Positions 10,222 through 19,121 of a stretch of DNA of 64,000 nt are shown one piece after another. Source of the stretch: Campylobacteraceae bacterium (GTDB lineage: Bacteria > Campylobacterota > Campylobacteria > Campylobacterales > Sulfurovaceae). Every line of letters begins with the position of its first letter. Positions within the stretch are counted from its first letter, which is position 1. The notes under the pieces are model-generated. The model was not told where the DNA came from, did not search any database, and was given only the letters and a program-made list of their open reading frames with translations. The stretch lies in assembly GCA_027035765.1 (NCBI GenBank), contig JALVUD010000002.1:106704-170703 (forward strand). The letters are read 5' to 3'. Made by a program: the position numbers and the translations under genes.

Positions 10222-10667
10222 CGCTCTACATCGACGGGGATGCCCTCCCCAATCTCCTCAAACCGATCCTGCTGCGAAGCATCGAGCGCCTGGAGATCCC
10301 CACCCGTGTCATCGCCAACAAAAGGATCACAATCGGCGATTCTTCCCATGTCGAATATCTCATCGTGGATCAGGGAGCGGACCGGGCCGATGACCGGATC
10401 GTGGAGCTCCTAGAGCCGGGCGATCTTGTCATCACCGCCGACATCCCTCTGGCCGACCGGGTCCTCAGCGCCGGCGGGCATGCCATCGACCACCGGGGCG
10501 ATCGCTACACATCCGACAATATCAAAGAGCGCCTGGCTCTGCGCAACCTCATGGAGGCGATCCGCGAGAGCGGAGAGATCACCCGAGGCCCTAAACCCTT
10601 CACCACCAAAGACGCCCACGCATTCGCCAACCAGCTCAACCGCTTTTTGCAGGAGCGGCAAAAGTGA
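10218..10667 (+). CDS. YaiI/YqxD family (DUF188) protein
   Basis: YIDGDALPNLLK, DLVITADIPLADRVL, DHRGDRYTSDNIKERLALRNLM. Confidence 0.88.
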   Translation: MTLYIDGDALPNLLKPILLRSIERLEIPTRVIANKRITIGDSSHVEYLIVDQGADRADDRIVELLEPGDLVITADIPLADRVLSAGGHAIDHRGDRYTSDNIKERLALRNLMEAIRESGEITRGPKPFTTKDAHAFANQLNRFLQERQK

Positions 10668-10771
10668 CTCCGTAGCCACATCCCAAGAGGAGGCGGGACT
10701 TCAGTCCCGCAATGCAGGATTGAAACCTTTCTCCCCTTTCGCCGCCGGAGGATTTGAGTGATAAGCCGGGA

Positions 10772-11695
10772 TCAAAAGATAGAGAGGCCGGTTTTGGTCG
10801 TAAACTTCTCCAGGGCCAGGGTCCCGGCGTGGGAGTTGCCGTAGCGGTTGAGTGCCGGCGACCAGACGGCGATGGACATCTTCCCGGGGACCACGGCGGC
10901 GATGCCCCCGCCCACGCCGCTTTTGGCCGGCAGACCCACGTGGTAGGCGAACTCGCCGCTGGCGTCATAGTGCCCGCAGGTGAGCATCACGGCGTTGATC
11001 CGTTTGGCCTTGCTCGCACTGATAAACGCCGTGCCGCTGATAGGATCGGTCCCGCCGAAGGCCAGATAGAGAAAGGCCCGGGAGAGCTCTTCGGTGCTCA
11101 TCTCCACGGCGCAGTGTTTGAAGTAGGTCATGACCGTGGCGTGCACATCGTTCTCGAAATTGCCGAAGCTCTTCATCAGGTGAGCCAGGGAGAGGTTCCG
11201 GTCTCCATGCTCCATCTCGGAGCGGGCCACCTCGGCATCGAAACCGATTTCGGGATTCTCCGTCAGACGGCGGATGAAGCCCAGGATCGCTTCGAGGGTG
11301 TTGTACTCATCTTTGTAGTGGCTGATCAGTGCGTCGGTCACCACCAGCGCCCCGGCATTGATGAAGGGGTTGCGGGGGATCCCCTGCTCATACTCCAGCT
11401 GCACCAGGGAGTTGAAGGGATTCCCCGACGGCTCCACCCCCACCCGCTTGTAGAGTTCACGTGAATAGTGCTCCAGCGCCAGGGTAAAGGTGAAGACTTT
11501 GGAGATGCTCTGGATCGAAAAACGCTTCGACGCCTCCCCCACCGAATAGACACTCCCGTCCCCCAGGGTCAGGCTCATGGCGAACTGCCCCTTCTCCACC
11601 GCCGCCAGCGCCGGGATGTAGTCGGCGACCTTCCCTTTGTCCAGCTCGGGTTGGATCTCTTCGTAGATCTCGTCGAGGATGGCCTGGTAGTTCAT
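10772..11695 (-). CDS. glsA: glutaminase A
   Basis: Serine-dependent glutaminase motifs FSIQSISKVFTF, EPSGNPFNSLVQLE, NPFINAGALV. Confidence 0.92.
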   Translation of the reverse strand: MNYQAILDEIYEEIQPELDKGKVADYIPALAAVEKGQFAMSLTLGDGSVYSVGEASKRFSIQSISKVFTFTLALEHYSRELYKRVGVEPSGNPFNSLVQLEYEQGIPRNPFINAGALVVTDALISHYKDEYNTLEAILGFIRRLTENPEIGFDAEVARSEMEHGDRNLSLAHLMKSFGNFENDVHATVMTYFKHCAVEMSTEELSRAFLYLAFGGTDPISGTAFISASKAKRINAVMLTCGHYDASGEFAYHVGLPAKSGVGGGIAAVVPGKMSIAVWSPALNRYGNSHAGTLALEKFTTKTGLSIF

Positions 11696-11764
11696 GGATT
11701 TCCTTATTAGCAAGATTCTCGGTGCATTATACTCTCACCCGTTTTGAGAAACGGGCTTTCCCTG

Positions 11765-11918
11765 CGTTTTCATCCAACGTCTCGTCATCCTGAACTCGTT
11801 TCAGGATCCACGGTATAGTGGGCATTCTCTACCCTCGATTCCGGATCGGGTCCGGAATGACGGAGTATTCAGCACCCAGTCAACAATCGGTTACTAGTTA
11901 CTCGTTACTAGTTACTAG
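11765..11918. repeat. double-palindrome repeat followed by heptamer array
   Basis: TCATCCTGAACTCGTTTCAGGATCCA...GATTCCGGATCGGGTCCGGAATGACG; ttactag ttactcg ttactag ttactag (11891-11918). Confidence 0.8.
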
Positions 11919-11943
11919 TTCCCAAATTAGTTCCCAACCTCCC

Positions 11944-12369
11944 TCATTCCTCACCGCGCACTTTCCTGCGCAGCTGCTTTTTGCCCGAATGTTTCTTCTT
12001 CGAGGCCAGCCGCCGTTTGACAGCCCCTTTGGTAGGCCGGGTCGGGATGCGCTTTTTCTGCGTGACGTTGACACTTCGTATCAGCTCCACCAGCCGCTCC
12101 AGCGCTTCGGCCCGGTTGAGTTCCTGGCTTCGGTGCTGTTGGGATTTGATGACGATGATGCCCTCTTTGGTGATGCGCTTGTCTTTGCGGGCGAGGAGCC
12201 TCTCTTTGTAGTGTTCAGGCAGGGAGGATGCAGCGATATCAAAACGCAGATGCACCGCCGCCGCCACCTTGTTGACCTTCTGCCCGCCGGACCCCTGCGC
12301 CCGTATGGCGGAGATCTCCACTTCATTTTCGTCCAGGGTGACGGTATCGGAGATTTTCAAGGTTGCCAT
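11944..12369 (-). CDS. arfB: alternative ribosome-rescue peptidyl-tRNA hydrolase ArfB
   Basis: GGQ motif in RAQGSGGQKVNKVAAAVHLRFD; basic C-terminal tail. Confidence 0.9.
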   Translation of the reverse strand: MATLKISDTVTLDENEVEISAIRAQGSGGQKVNKVAAAVHLRFDIAASSLPEHYKERLLARKDKRITKEGIIVIKSQQHRSQELNRAEALERLVELIRSVNVTQKKRIPTRPTKGAVKRRLASKKKHSGKKQLRRKVRGEE

Positions 12370-12632
12370 TCTTTCTCTTTCAGCCCTTCACTCAATATCA
12401 TTTTGATCAGTGACTGATACGGGACATCCATACTGTTCGCTTTGACCTTCAATGCATCGATCATATCTACTGGCAGACGGATCGAAATGCTTTTGGTTGT
12501 CTTTTTCAGATTGGGGAAACGCACCCTTTTTGCCTGAGACATCTCCAGATACTCTGTGGCATCGTGTGTCTCCCAAAAGATGCGCTCTTCGTTTTCGTCC
12601 TTAAAGATAGGGATTGTTTTTGTTGCTTTCAT
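12357..12632 (-). CDS. BrnA/CopG-type ribbon-helix-helix antitoxin
   Basis: SISIRLPVDMIDALKVKANSMDVPYQSLIKMIL RHH; overlaps the toxin gene upstream. Confidence 0.75.
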   Translation of the reverse strand: MKATKTIPIFKDENEERIFWETHDATEYLEMSQAKRVRFPNLKKTTKSISIRLPVDMIDALKVKANSMDVPYQSLIKMILSEGLKEKEWQP

Positions 12633-12924
12633 AGAATTTTTTCTCCTTCTTTGTCATTTCTCTTGCCGAGATCACGCGTATGAGACGATCTCTCACGGTA
12701 AAGACCACCATGATTTTCACATTGGCATCATCTCTGCCAAATGCGATGCACCGGCATTCATCTTGTGAATGGGAAAAATCCTCGATCACAATAAGAGGTT
12801 CATTGAAAAATATCTCTTCGATCCTCTTATAGTTGAGCCCGTGCTTCTCTTCATTTTTATAGACATTGCCATCGTCCCAATCAAAGCCAACCAGGGCTTC
12901 CACATCCAAACAGTCGAATTCCAT
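12601..12924 (-). CDS. BrnT family toxin
   Basis: FDWDDGNVYKNEEKHGLNYKRIEEIFFNEPLIV, VFTVRDRLIRVISAREMTKKEKKFYE; start set at MEFDCLD. Confidence 0.85.
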   Translation of the reverse strand: MEFDCLDVEALVGFDWDDGNVYKNEEKHGLNYKRIEEIFFNEPLIVIEDFSHSQDECRCIAFGRDDANVKIMVVFTVRDRLIRVISAREMTKKEKKFYESNKNNPYL

Positions 12925-12976
12925 TTTTCCAACCTCATGTATATTATGAGTATATACAATTATCATTAAAGAAAAA

Positions 12977-13687
12977 TTAATTCATACTTCCCGCATCCCG
13001 CCTCAACCTCTCCAACACCCTCACCATCGCCAGCGTATCGAGCTCGCAATACTTCAGCAGCGCCTCGCGCATCTTCTCTTTCTTCTCATCATCCATCTTG
13101 TCCATAGTGGCAAAGGCGTTCATCGCTTCGCTGCCGTTGTGTATGCCATCGAGGGCTTTGTAGGCCTGTGCCATTTCGGGTACGAGGGCGGGGAGGACGT
13201 ACTTGATGGAGTAGCTTCCCTGCATGGCCGGGGTGACGTAATATTTTTGCTGAAACGGGGTCATGAGGTCTCTGAGGTTGTCGGCGATCGCCAGCAGATG
13301 CTCACGCAGATCCTCGTACTCCTCCGCCAGCGCTCTGATTACCCCTTTTTCAAAGCTCATGTTGTACGCCAGGACGGTGACGTCGGCGGGGATGTCAGCA
13401 CAGAGCCGCCGCACCAGGGCTTCTCGGGGGTCGCTGCCCTCTTCGGCCAGAAACTCACGGTGCTCCAGCCTGCCGTCTGCGTGTTCGATATGCAGCGAAT
13501 ACTGAAAGGGGATCTGCATGAAGGGTTTGACCCCTTTCCATCGGGGGATGGCCTGCTGGAAGGTTTCGAAGTCGAGGTGATAGACGGGATACGTGAGCGT
13601 CTCGAGAAAGGCTTGAACGGCCTTTTTGTCGAAGTGGGTGGTTTGGGCTTTGTACTGCTCTACGGCCTGGCGCTGTTTGGCGGTCAT
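12977..13687 (-). pseudogene. DUF2779 domain protein, N-terminally truncated (RNase H-fold/exonuclease-like part retained)
   Basis: TYPVYHLDFETFQQAIPRWKGVKPFMQIPFQYSLH is DUF2779 core. Same frame extends upstream as GGGKIFNIFNLGSKKQKALYEQGIIDIADIPDDFEM to an in-frame TGA near 13793-13795, with no N-terminal half. Confidence 0.7.
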
Positions 13688-13882
13688 CTCGAAATCATCG
13701 GGGATGTCGGCGATGTCGATGATGCCCTGTTCGTAGAGGGCTTTTTGTTTTTTGCTTCCAAGATTGAAGATGTTGAAGATTTTACCTCCACCTCACCGTG
13801 AAAGAACCCGCAAGCCTAATCTCCAACCTCATTACCAGTATCGAATCCGGTCTGAACAGAACCATCGGAAGAGGTATGCAGT

Positions 13883-14890
13883 TTACTGTCTAGCTCCAGT
13901 CGAAAATTTTATTTCTTTAACCTCAAATAGTTTAACATCAACAATATTGACTTTTTCGTCATCAAATAAAACCACATTATCACCTTTACCAACAGAACTT
14001 TTGAAAATAAACCCATCAAAACCAGCGTCTTTAATAAGCTCAGAGAGATATTGACTTGGAAGATATTCTAAATAAGCATCTCTCGGAAGGACAGGTTTTG
14101 ATAGCTCTTCTGCAAAGTGCTGTAATAATGAAATATATTTGAAAATATACACAGCCTCTTCGCTCTCTTTTGAAAAAGGGGAAGTGGCCTTTCTTGGGTT
14201 CCTTAAATCGGCCAATCTCAATCGATCAACAATTTTTATTTTTGCAATAGTAATCACATCTCCTTTATGGGGACGTACTTCAGCAATTGCTGTAGAACGA
14301 TTGGTAGCGGTATACAAATATGAGATGCCTACAGGATTGGCTCTTCCACCATTTTTTACATACTCAGCCGGTGGCTTACCCATTTTCTCTAGTTCTATTA
14401 GTTTCTTGTCTTCACTTATTCTTGCACGATACAACACTCTTTTCCCAAAATTTTGTATAGACAACTCATTCAACCATTCACGAAAGCGTTCTATGTCAAA
14501 ATCATCAAATTTCAAAAAAAATCTATTGTTATGCTTGATCTCTGTTTTAAATTTTCCCCATATGTCCTCTACTGACTGTATATCAAGTTTATGTTGATAT
14601 TTTTTTTCTTCAGAGTAGGGAATTATCCTTGGAATAAGTTTTGATGCAATCTCTTGATTGGAAAATATTTCCCAATCATTTTGGATCAAGAAAGCCAAAT
14701 CAGTCCCATTATGATTCTCTTCATCATAAATTTCTAACAACATTTCAAAATAATCTACTATGTTATTAATTCGGATAGCTTTTACATTTTGAGATCCACA
14801 CACAGAACATTCAGCTACAACACCACCTTCTTTTTCAATAATACCATTTATAATTTTATCGTTAATGCACTTTTCACAGCAACTATCCAT
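13883..14890 (-). CDS. RES-domain protein with N-terminal Cys-rich (zinc-ribbon-like) segment
   Basis: RANPVGISYLYTATNRSTAIAEVRPHKGD RES signature; CCEKC...CSVCG at N-term. Confidence 0.8.
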   Translation of the reverse strand: MDSCCEKCINDKIINGIIEKEGGVVAECSVCGSQNVKAIRINNIVDYFEMLLEIYDEENHNGTDLAFLIQNDWEIFSNQEIASKLIPRIIPYSEEKKYQHKLDIQSVEDIWGKFKTEIKHNNRFFLKFDDFDIERFREWLNELSIQNFGKRVLYRARISEDKKLIELEKMGKPPAEYVKNGGRANPVGISYLYTATNRSTAIAEVRPHKGDVITIAKIKIVDRLRLADLRNPRKATSPFSKESEEAVYIFKYISLLQHFAEELSKPVLPRDAYLEYLPSQYLSELIKDAGFDGFIFKSSVGKGDNVVLFDDEKVNIVDVKLFEVKEIKFSTGARQ

Positions 14891-15833
14891 TGTGTTCCTC
14901 TAAAAACTTTGCAATTATTTCTATATGGTTTTGCATTGAAAGTTTTTTAGCATATCCCAGTCCTCTAAAAAGTTTTTTTTCATATAATTCCATATATTCT
15001 TGTGAAGCTTTTGTGTTGTATAAATTATGACGCTTTTCATCATCTACTAAATATCTAAGTGCCTCTATAAATTTTCCGCCGGCATCCTTATTATCATCTC
15101 TTCTATCAGATTTATAGTGCTTAATAAACATTTCATCATCTTCATCTTTCTTCAAGTACGTCATATGAATAGCAACTGCCCATGCTGGACCTCCACTATC
15201 AGAGTAATCATCACCAACTATTAGAAAATCCCCAAAGCCATCTAAGTTTTCTTCAATAAAATCTAAGTGCAAGTCAGAAAAAGGTTCTTCATCCTTATAG
15301 TGAGCATTTTTTTCACGTTTGAAGCCATCACGCAAAACGACTCCTTTTCCAATATCTTTAAATTTTCTTCTATACCGTTTCTCATTTTCATTGGATATAA
15401 AAATATTGTATTCAATTTTTGTAGAATATTGTTCTAATAAACTATGAAGTTCTGCTGTATCCAAAAATCCTCTGTGAATTATCGCTATCTTATAATCTTT
15501 AAATTTATTTAATAAGATTTGCAATTCTTCTAGTGTGGACGAAGGATTTACTACTATTCCAATTGTAGTGAGTTCTTTATACGCTCTTTTTAATAAGAAT
15601 TCTTGCAATTCGCTACTTTTATTATTTGAGAAATCTCCAACATTAGGGTTTGCCACTAAAACATGATATACACCATTTTCCTCAAATTGTTCCATAGTTC
15701 TTAGAAGAGGGTTTATATTTTTCTTAACGGGTTCTATAATTGGTATGATATTCCCATTTTTTAAAGCTTGGCTGGCTTGCTCTTTAAGCAAGACTAATTC
15801 ATATTGCTTGCCTCTAAAATATGGAAAATACAT
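14883..15833 (-). CDS. sce7725 family (beta-protein-like) protein
   Basis: MYFPYFRGKQYELVLLKEQA...IIPIIEPVK; position between RES and sce7726-like genes. Confidence 0.7.
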   Translation of the reverse strand: MYFPYFRGKQYELVLLKEQASQALKNGNIIPIIEPVKKNINPLLRTMEQFEENGVYHVLVANPNVGDFSNNKSSELQEFLLKRAYKELTTIGIVVNPSSTLEELQILLNKFKDYKIAIIHRGFLDTAELHSLLEQYSTKIEYNIFISNENEKRYRRKFKDIGKGVVLRDGFKREKNAHYKDEEPFSDLHLDFIEENLDGFGDFLIVGDDYSDSGGPAWAVAIHMTYLKKDEDDEMFIKHYKSDRRDDNKDAGGKFIEALRYLVDDEKRHNLYNTKASQEYMELYEKKLFRGLGYAKKLSMQNHIEIIAKFLEEHNG

Positions 15834-16735
15834 TACATATCCCCTTTTACAATATCTTTTACCTTTAACTCCAAAAGAGACAAAAAGTTCTTTTTTTCCT
15901 TATGAGTTAATTTTGTCTCGATCGCTCTTGCTTTCAAAGATTTTGGAGTATTTTCAATAAATTCCTTTAACTCTTTACTATCCCCTCTTTTTTTTACAAT
16001 TTTTACTGCTTCCTTGTATGCCATACCCTTATCTAAAGTTACAAAAATGTCTTTTGCGTAATTATACATTTCTGAATTCGGAACATCTAATTTTTCGTTT
16101 GTCAGTTTCTTAATTATAAATAGATATTCATCACGTCTTAATATATCAAATAGACAAGAAAGATCTATATTGTCTTTGTTTGATTTAGATTTAAAAACTG
16201 TTGATATAGATCCATTTACATTAAGCTTTAAAAGTCCTATTCCCATATCCTTTAAGTAGGTAAGTTTATCTGCTTTATTTTCATCAGTAATAACATAAAT
16301 TTTATCAAAAACCTTCTTATAGTCATCAAGCTGTTTCAAGAGTCGATCAAGATTGTCATACTTAGATTTAATTTCATAAGCAGTAAACGTCCCATTAACA
16401 ATTACGCAATCGGCTTTTGAGTTTTTGATACAAACTTCGGTAAGCATAAAAGAGGTATTTAGGGAATGCGTTCCCAATAATATTTTGTTTGCCAAAACGT
16501 TTTTATAAATATATTCATTAGGATACTTTTTTTGAATATATTCAAATATTAAATCGTATATAGAAGATAGTTTCAAATCTGCTATTGTCAGATAATTTTC
16601 TCCCAATGTGTGTCTCAATATTCTATTAAATCTCATAGAAGAGCCAAATTTTGCCAACTCTTTGATGACAGATGGCAAGAATATATTTGATAATGATGAC
16701 AATTGATTTTCATGAAAAGTAATTTTTAGTATCAT
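15833..16735 (-). CDS. sce7726 family protein, PD-(D/E)XK nuclease-like
   Basis: SKADCVIVNGTFTAYEIKSKYDNLDRLLKQLDDYKKVFDKIYVIT, i.e. D-x(n)-ExK; adjacent to sce7725-like gene. Confidence 0.72.
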   Translation of the reverse strand: MILKITFHENQLSSLSNIFLPSVIKELAKFGSSMRFNRILRHTLGENYLTIADLKLSSIYDLIFEYIQKKYPNEYIYKNVLANKILLGTHSLNTSFMLTEVCIKNSKADCVIVNGTFTAYEIKSKYDNLDRLLKQLDDYKKVFDKIYVITDENKADKLTYLKDMGIGLLKLNVNGSISTVFKSKSNKDNIDLSCLFDILRRDEYLFIIKKLTNEKLDVPNSEMYNYAKDIFVTLDKGMAYKEAVKIVKKRGDSKELKEFIENTPKSLKARAIETKLTHKEKKNFLSLLELKVKDIVKGDM

Positions 16736-16887
16736 TCCAAATATATCCTAAATATTATATTCCTTCTAAGCTCCACATAAGGTATCTGTACTCATTTTAG
16801 CAATTTTTTTCTTTGCATTTAGCATGTATGCTCGTCATGAACCGAAAAAAACAAAGAATAGAATATAAACTTACATTCATCACTTTC

Positions 16888-17010
16888 TCACAACTCCACC
16901 ACCTTCTCAAACATCTCCTTAATCTCACTCTCATGCGAGATCAGAAATATCTGCCGATACTGCTCTTTGATGGTATGAAACGCCTCCATGATCTTCAAAC
17001 CATCACTCAT
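16888..17010 (-). pseudogene. C-terminal remnant of SbcC/Rad50-type ATPase
   Basis: 40-codon frame MSDGLKIMEAFHTIKEQYRQIFLISHESEIKEMFEKVVEL matches SbcC C-terminus (QIFLISHE H-loop); its ATG overlaps the DUF2130 stop. Confidence 0.65.
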
Positions 17011-18319
17011 CCTCCCCAACCTCCTCCGGCAGCTCCAGCACATCGATCTTCGGTAGTGCATTCCCCCCGGCGATCCCCTGCAGCGCCCCGTACATCTCGG
17101 TGGTGTTGGCGAGTACCGAGTCGATGAGCTTCTGGCGCCGTTTCCAGGCTGCCATGAGGGAGCGCTTCTCCTTGTCCAGTTCACTCTGCATCTGCATGAA
17201 ACCGTCGACGATGGCTTTGAGCTGCATCTGAAATTCGTTGCCGGTGAGGTAGTTGTAGAGCAGCGTCATCTTGTCGGCTTTGTTCTCCTCCCGCTGCACG
17301 GTCTGATGGACGCGGATCAGGCTCTCCCGCAGCAGGGAGACCGAGCCTTTGAACTCCTCCAGAGAGCAGACCCAGATGCCGTCCACCCAGCCCATCCGCT
17401 CCATTCCCGGGGGATAGACCGAGGTCACCAGAACGCCGATATCGGCTCCGGCTTTGAGCATATCCTGCTTGAGCTTGCCGATCCAGGCGTCACTCCAGGC
17501 TTTGGTGTTTTTGGACTCGTAGCAGATCACGCCGCAGTTGGGAACCTCCCGGGTATGCACCGTCTGGATGCAGTCGGCGCCGAATGCCCCCTTTTTGACC
17601 TCTTCGATCTGATCGAAAGGGAACTGGTCGCGCAGCCACCCCTCGATGGCCAGCTCCAGCGCCTCCCCCTGCACCTGCATGCTCCCCTGCTCCGCCTTGC
17701 GCTTGGCCTCCTCCAAAGAACGCTGGAGCTGTTTGAGCTGCTCGTCCTTCTCCCGCAACTTCATCGCCTGCTCCTCTTCGATCTTTTTGAGGCGCTGGGC
17801 GGCGATCTCGTCCAGGCTCTTCTGGAGCTTCTGCCGCTCCTTGGCCAGGGCTTCGTTGAGTTTGGCTTCCGCTTCGGCCTTGGCCTTCAGCGCCTCCTCC
17901 TCCTTCTCCCGCTTGAGCCGCTCGATCTCGATTTTGGCCGCGGAGAGCTCCTGGACCTCCTTGGATTTGGCCTCCAGCTCCTTCTTGAGCAGTTCCATCG
18001 CCGCACTCTGTTCGGCGGTGATCTCCTTTTTCAGCTCCTCGGCCAGTTTCACCCTCTCCTGGCGCAGCTGCTCCTTCGTCGCCTGTCTCAGCTTCTCGTC
18101 GAATCGCTCCTTCTCCTCCTTCAGTGCCTCCTCTTTAGCTTTGAGAGAATCAAGATGGTTTTTATACTGCTTGCGTGCCTCCTCGATCTCCGCCTGGAGA
18201 CGCTTCCGCTCCTCGATCTGCTCTTTTTTGAACTTGGCCTCGATCTGATGATAGAAGATCTCATCGATATCGATGACCGTCCCGCAGTTGGGGCAGGTGA
18301 TGGTATTGGCTGACGACAT
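17003..18319 (-). CDS. DUF2130 domain-containing coiled-coil protein
   Basis: N-term zinc-ribbon ITCPNCGTVIDIDE, long coiled coil, C-term YESKNTKAWSDAWIGKLKQDM nuclease-like domain. Confidence 0.85.
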   Translation of the reverse strand: MSSANTITCPNCGTVIDIDEIFYHQIEAKFKKEQIEERKRLQAEIEEARKQYKNHLDSLKAKEEALKEEKERFDEKLRQATKEQLRQERVKLAEELKKEITAEQSAAMELLKKELEAKSKEVQELSAAKIEIERLKREKEEEALKAKAEAEAKLNEALAKERQKLQKSLDEIAAQRLKKIEEEQAMKLREKDEQLKQLQRSLEEAKRKAEQGSMQVQGEALELAIEGWLRDQFPFDQIEEVKKGAFGADCIQTVHTREVPNCGVICYESKNTKAWSDAWIGKLKQDMLKAGADIGVLVTSVYPPGMERMGWVDGIWVCSLEEFKGSVSLLRESLIRVHQTVQREENKADKMTLLYNYLTGNEFQMQLKAIVDGFMQMQSELDKEKRSLMAAWKRRQKLIDSVLANTTEMYGALQGIAGGNALPKIDVLELPEEVGEDE

Positions 18320-18407
18320 GGGCGTACCTTGTAGGAGTTTTGGATTATTGTAACGGAAATTTTATCCCTGCTCATCCAAAATTCAACATCCAACATCCCA
18401 TTTCCGC

Positions 18408-19121
18408 CTACAGGCGGAAATGATAAACCCACTCCAAATTCCCCTCTTTGCCCGTCACGCTGCTGGGGACTTTGCGCAGCAGCTCCCAGCCCAGCGCCGC
18501 CGTCTCTCCCTCGAAACGCTCCATCGCCGACTCAATCGCTCCCTCGTCGGTGACCACGCCGCGGCGGTCCCGTTTGGCCTGGCGGCCCACTTCGAACTGG
18601 GGTTTGAAGAGCAGGATCACCTCGGCCCCCTCCTCCGCCAGTCGGACGATGGAGGGGAGGATGTGTGAGAGGCTGATGAAACTCACATCCGAGACGATGA
18701 TCGGGTAGCGGATTCCCGGATTGAAATCGCGGATGTCGGTGGATTCATAGACGCGGACTCTGAGATCCTCCCGTAGTGAAAGGTGCAGCTGATCCCGCCC
18801 CACATCCACCGCGTCCACCCGCGCCGCTCCCTGGCGCAGCAGGACCTGGGTGAAGCCCCCGGTGGAGCTGCCGATGTCGAGGCAGCTTTTGCCGGCAATG
18901 GCGACGGGATGTTCCCGCAGATAACCCGTCAGCTTCCCCGCGGCCCGGGAGACCCAATCCTCCCCATCCGCGACGGCGACTTCATCCTCCGGTCCCACTT
19001 GATGCGAGGGCTTGAGGATCTGCCGCCCTCCGATGCTGACCCTTCCGGCACAGATCGCCTCGGCGGCTTTGTTTCGGCTGGAGAAATCGCCCCGCTCCGC
19101 CAGAAAAGCATCCAGACGCAT
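18408..19121 (-). CDS. tlyA: TlyA family rRNA methyltransferase/hemolysin
   Basis: S4 domain MRLDAFLAERGDFSSRNKAAEAI, then FtsJ-like CLDIGSSTGGFTQVLL. Confidence 0.88.
   Translation of the reverse strand: MRLDAFLAERGDFSSRNKAAEAICAGRVSIGGRQILKPSHQVGPEDEVAVADGEDWVSRAAGKLTGYLREHPVAIAGKSCLDIGSSTGGFTQVLLRQGAARVDAVDVGRDQLHLSLREDLRVRVYESTDIRDFNPGIRYPIIVSDVSFISLSHILPSIVRLAEEGAEVILLFKPQFEVGRQAKRDRRGVVTDEGAIESAMERFEGETAALGWELLRKVPSSVTGKEGNLEWVYHFRL

Noticed and set aside
13139-13801. Plus-strand ORF opposite the DUF2779 fragment
   Set aside because: The opposite strand encodes recognisable DUF2779 motifs; the plus ORF has no recognisable features.
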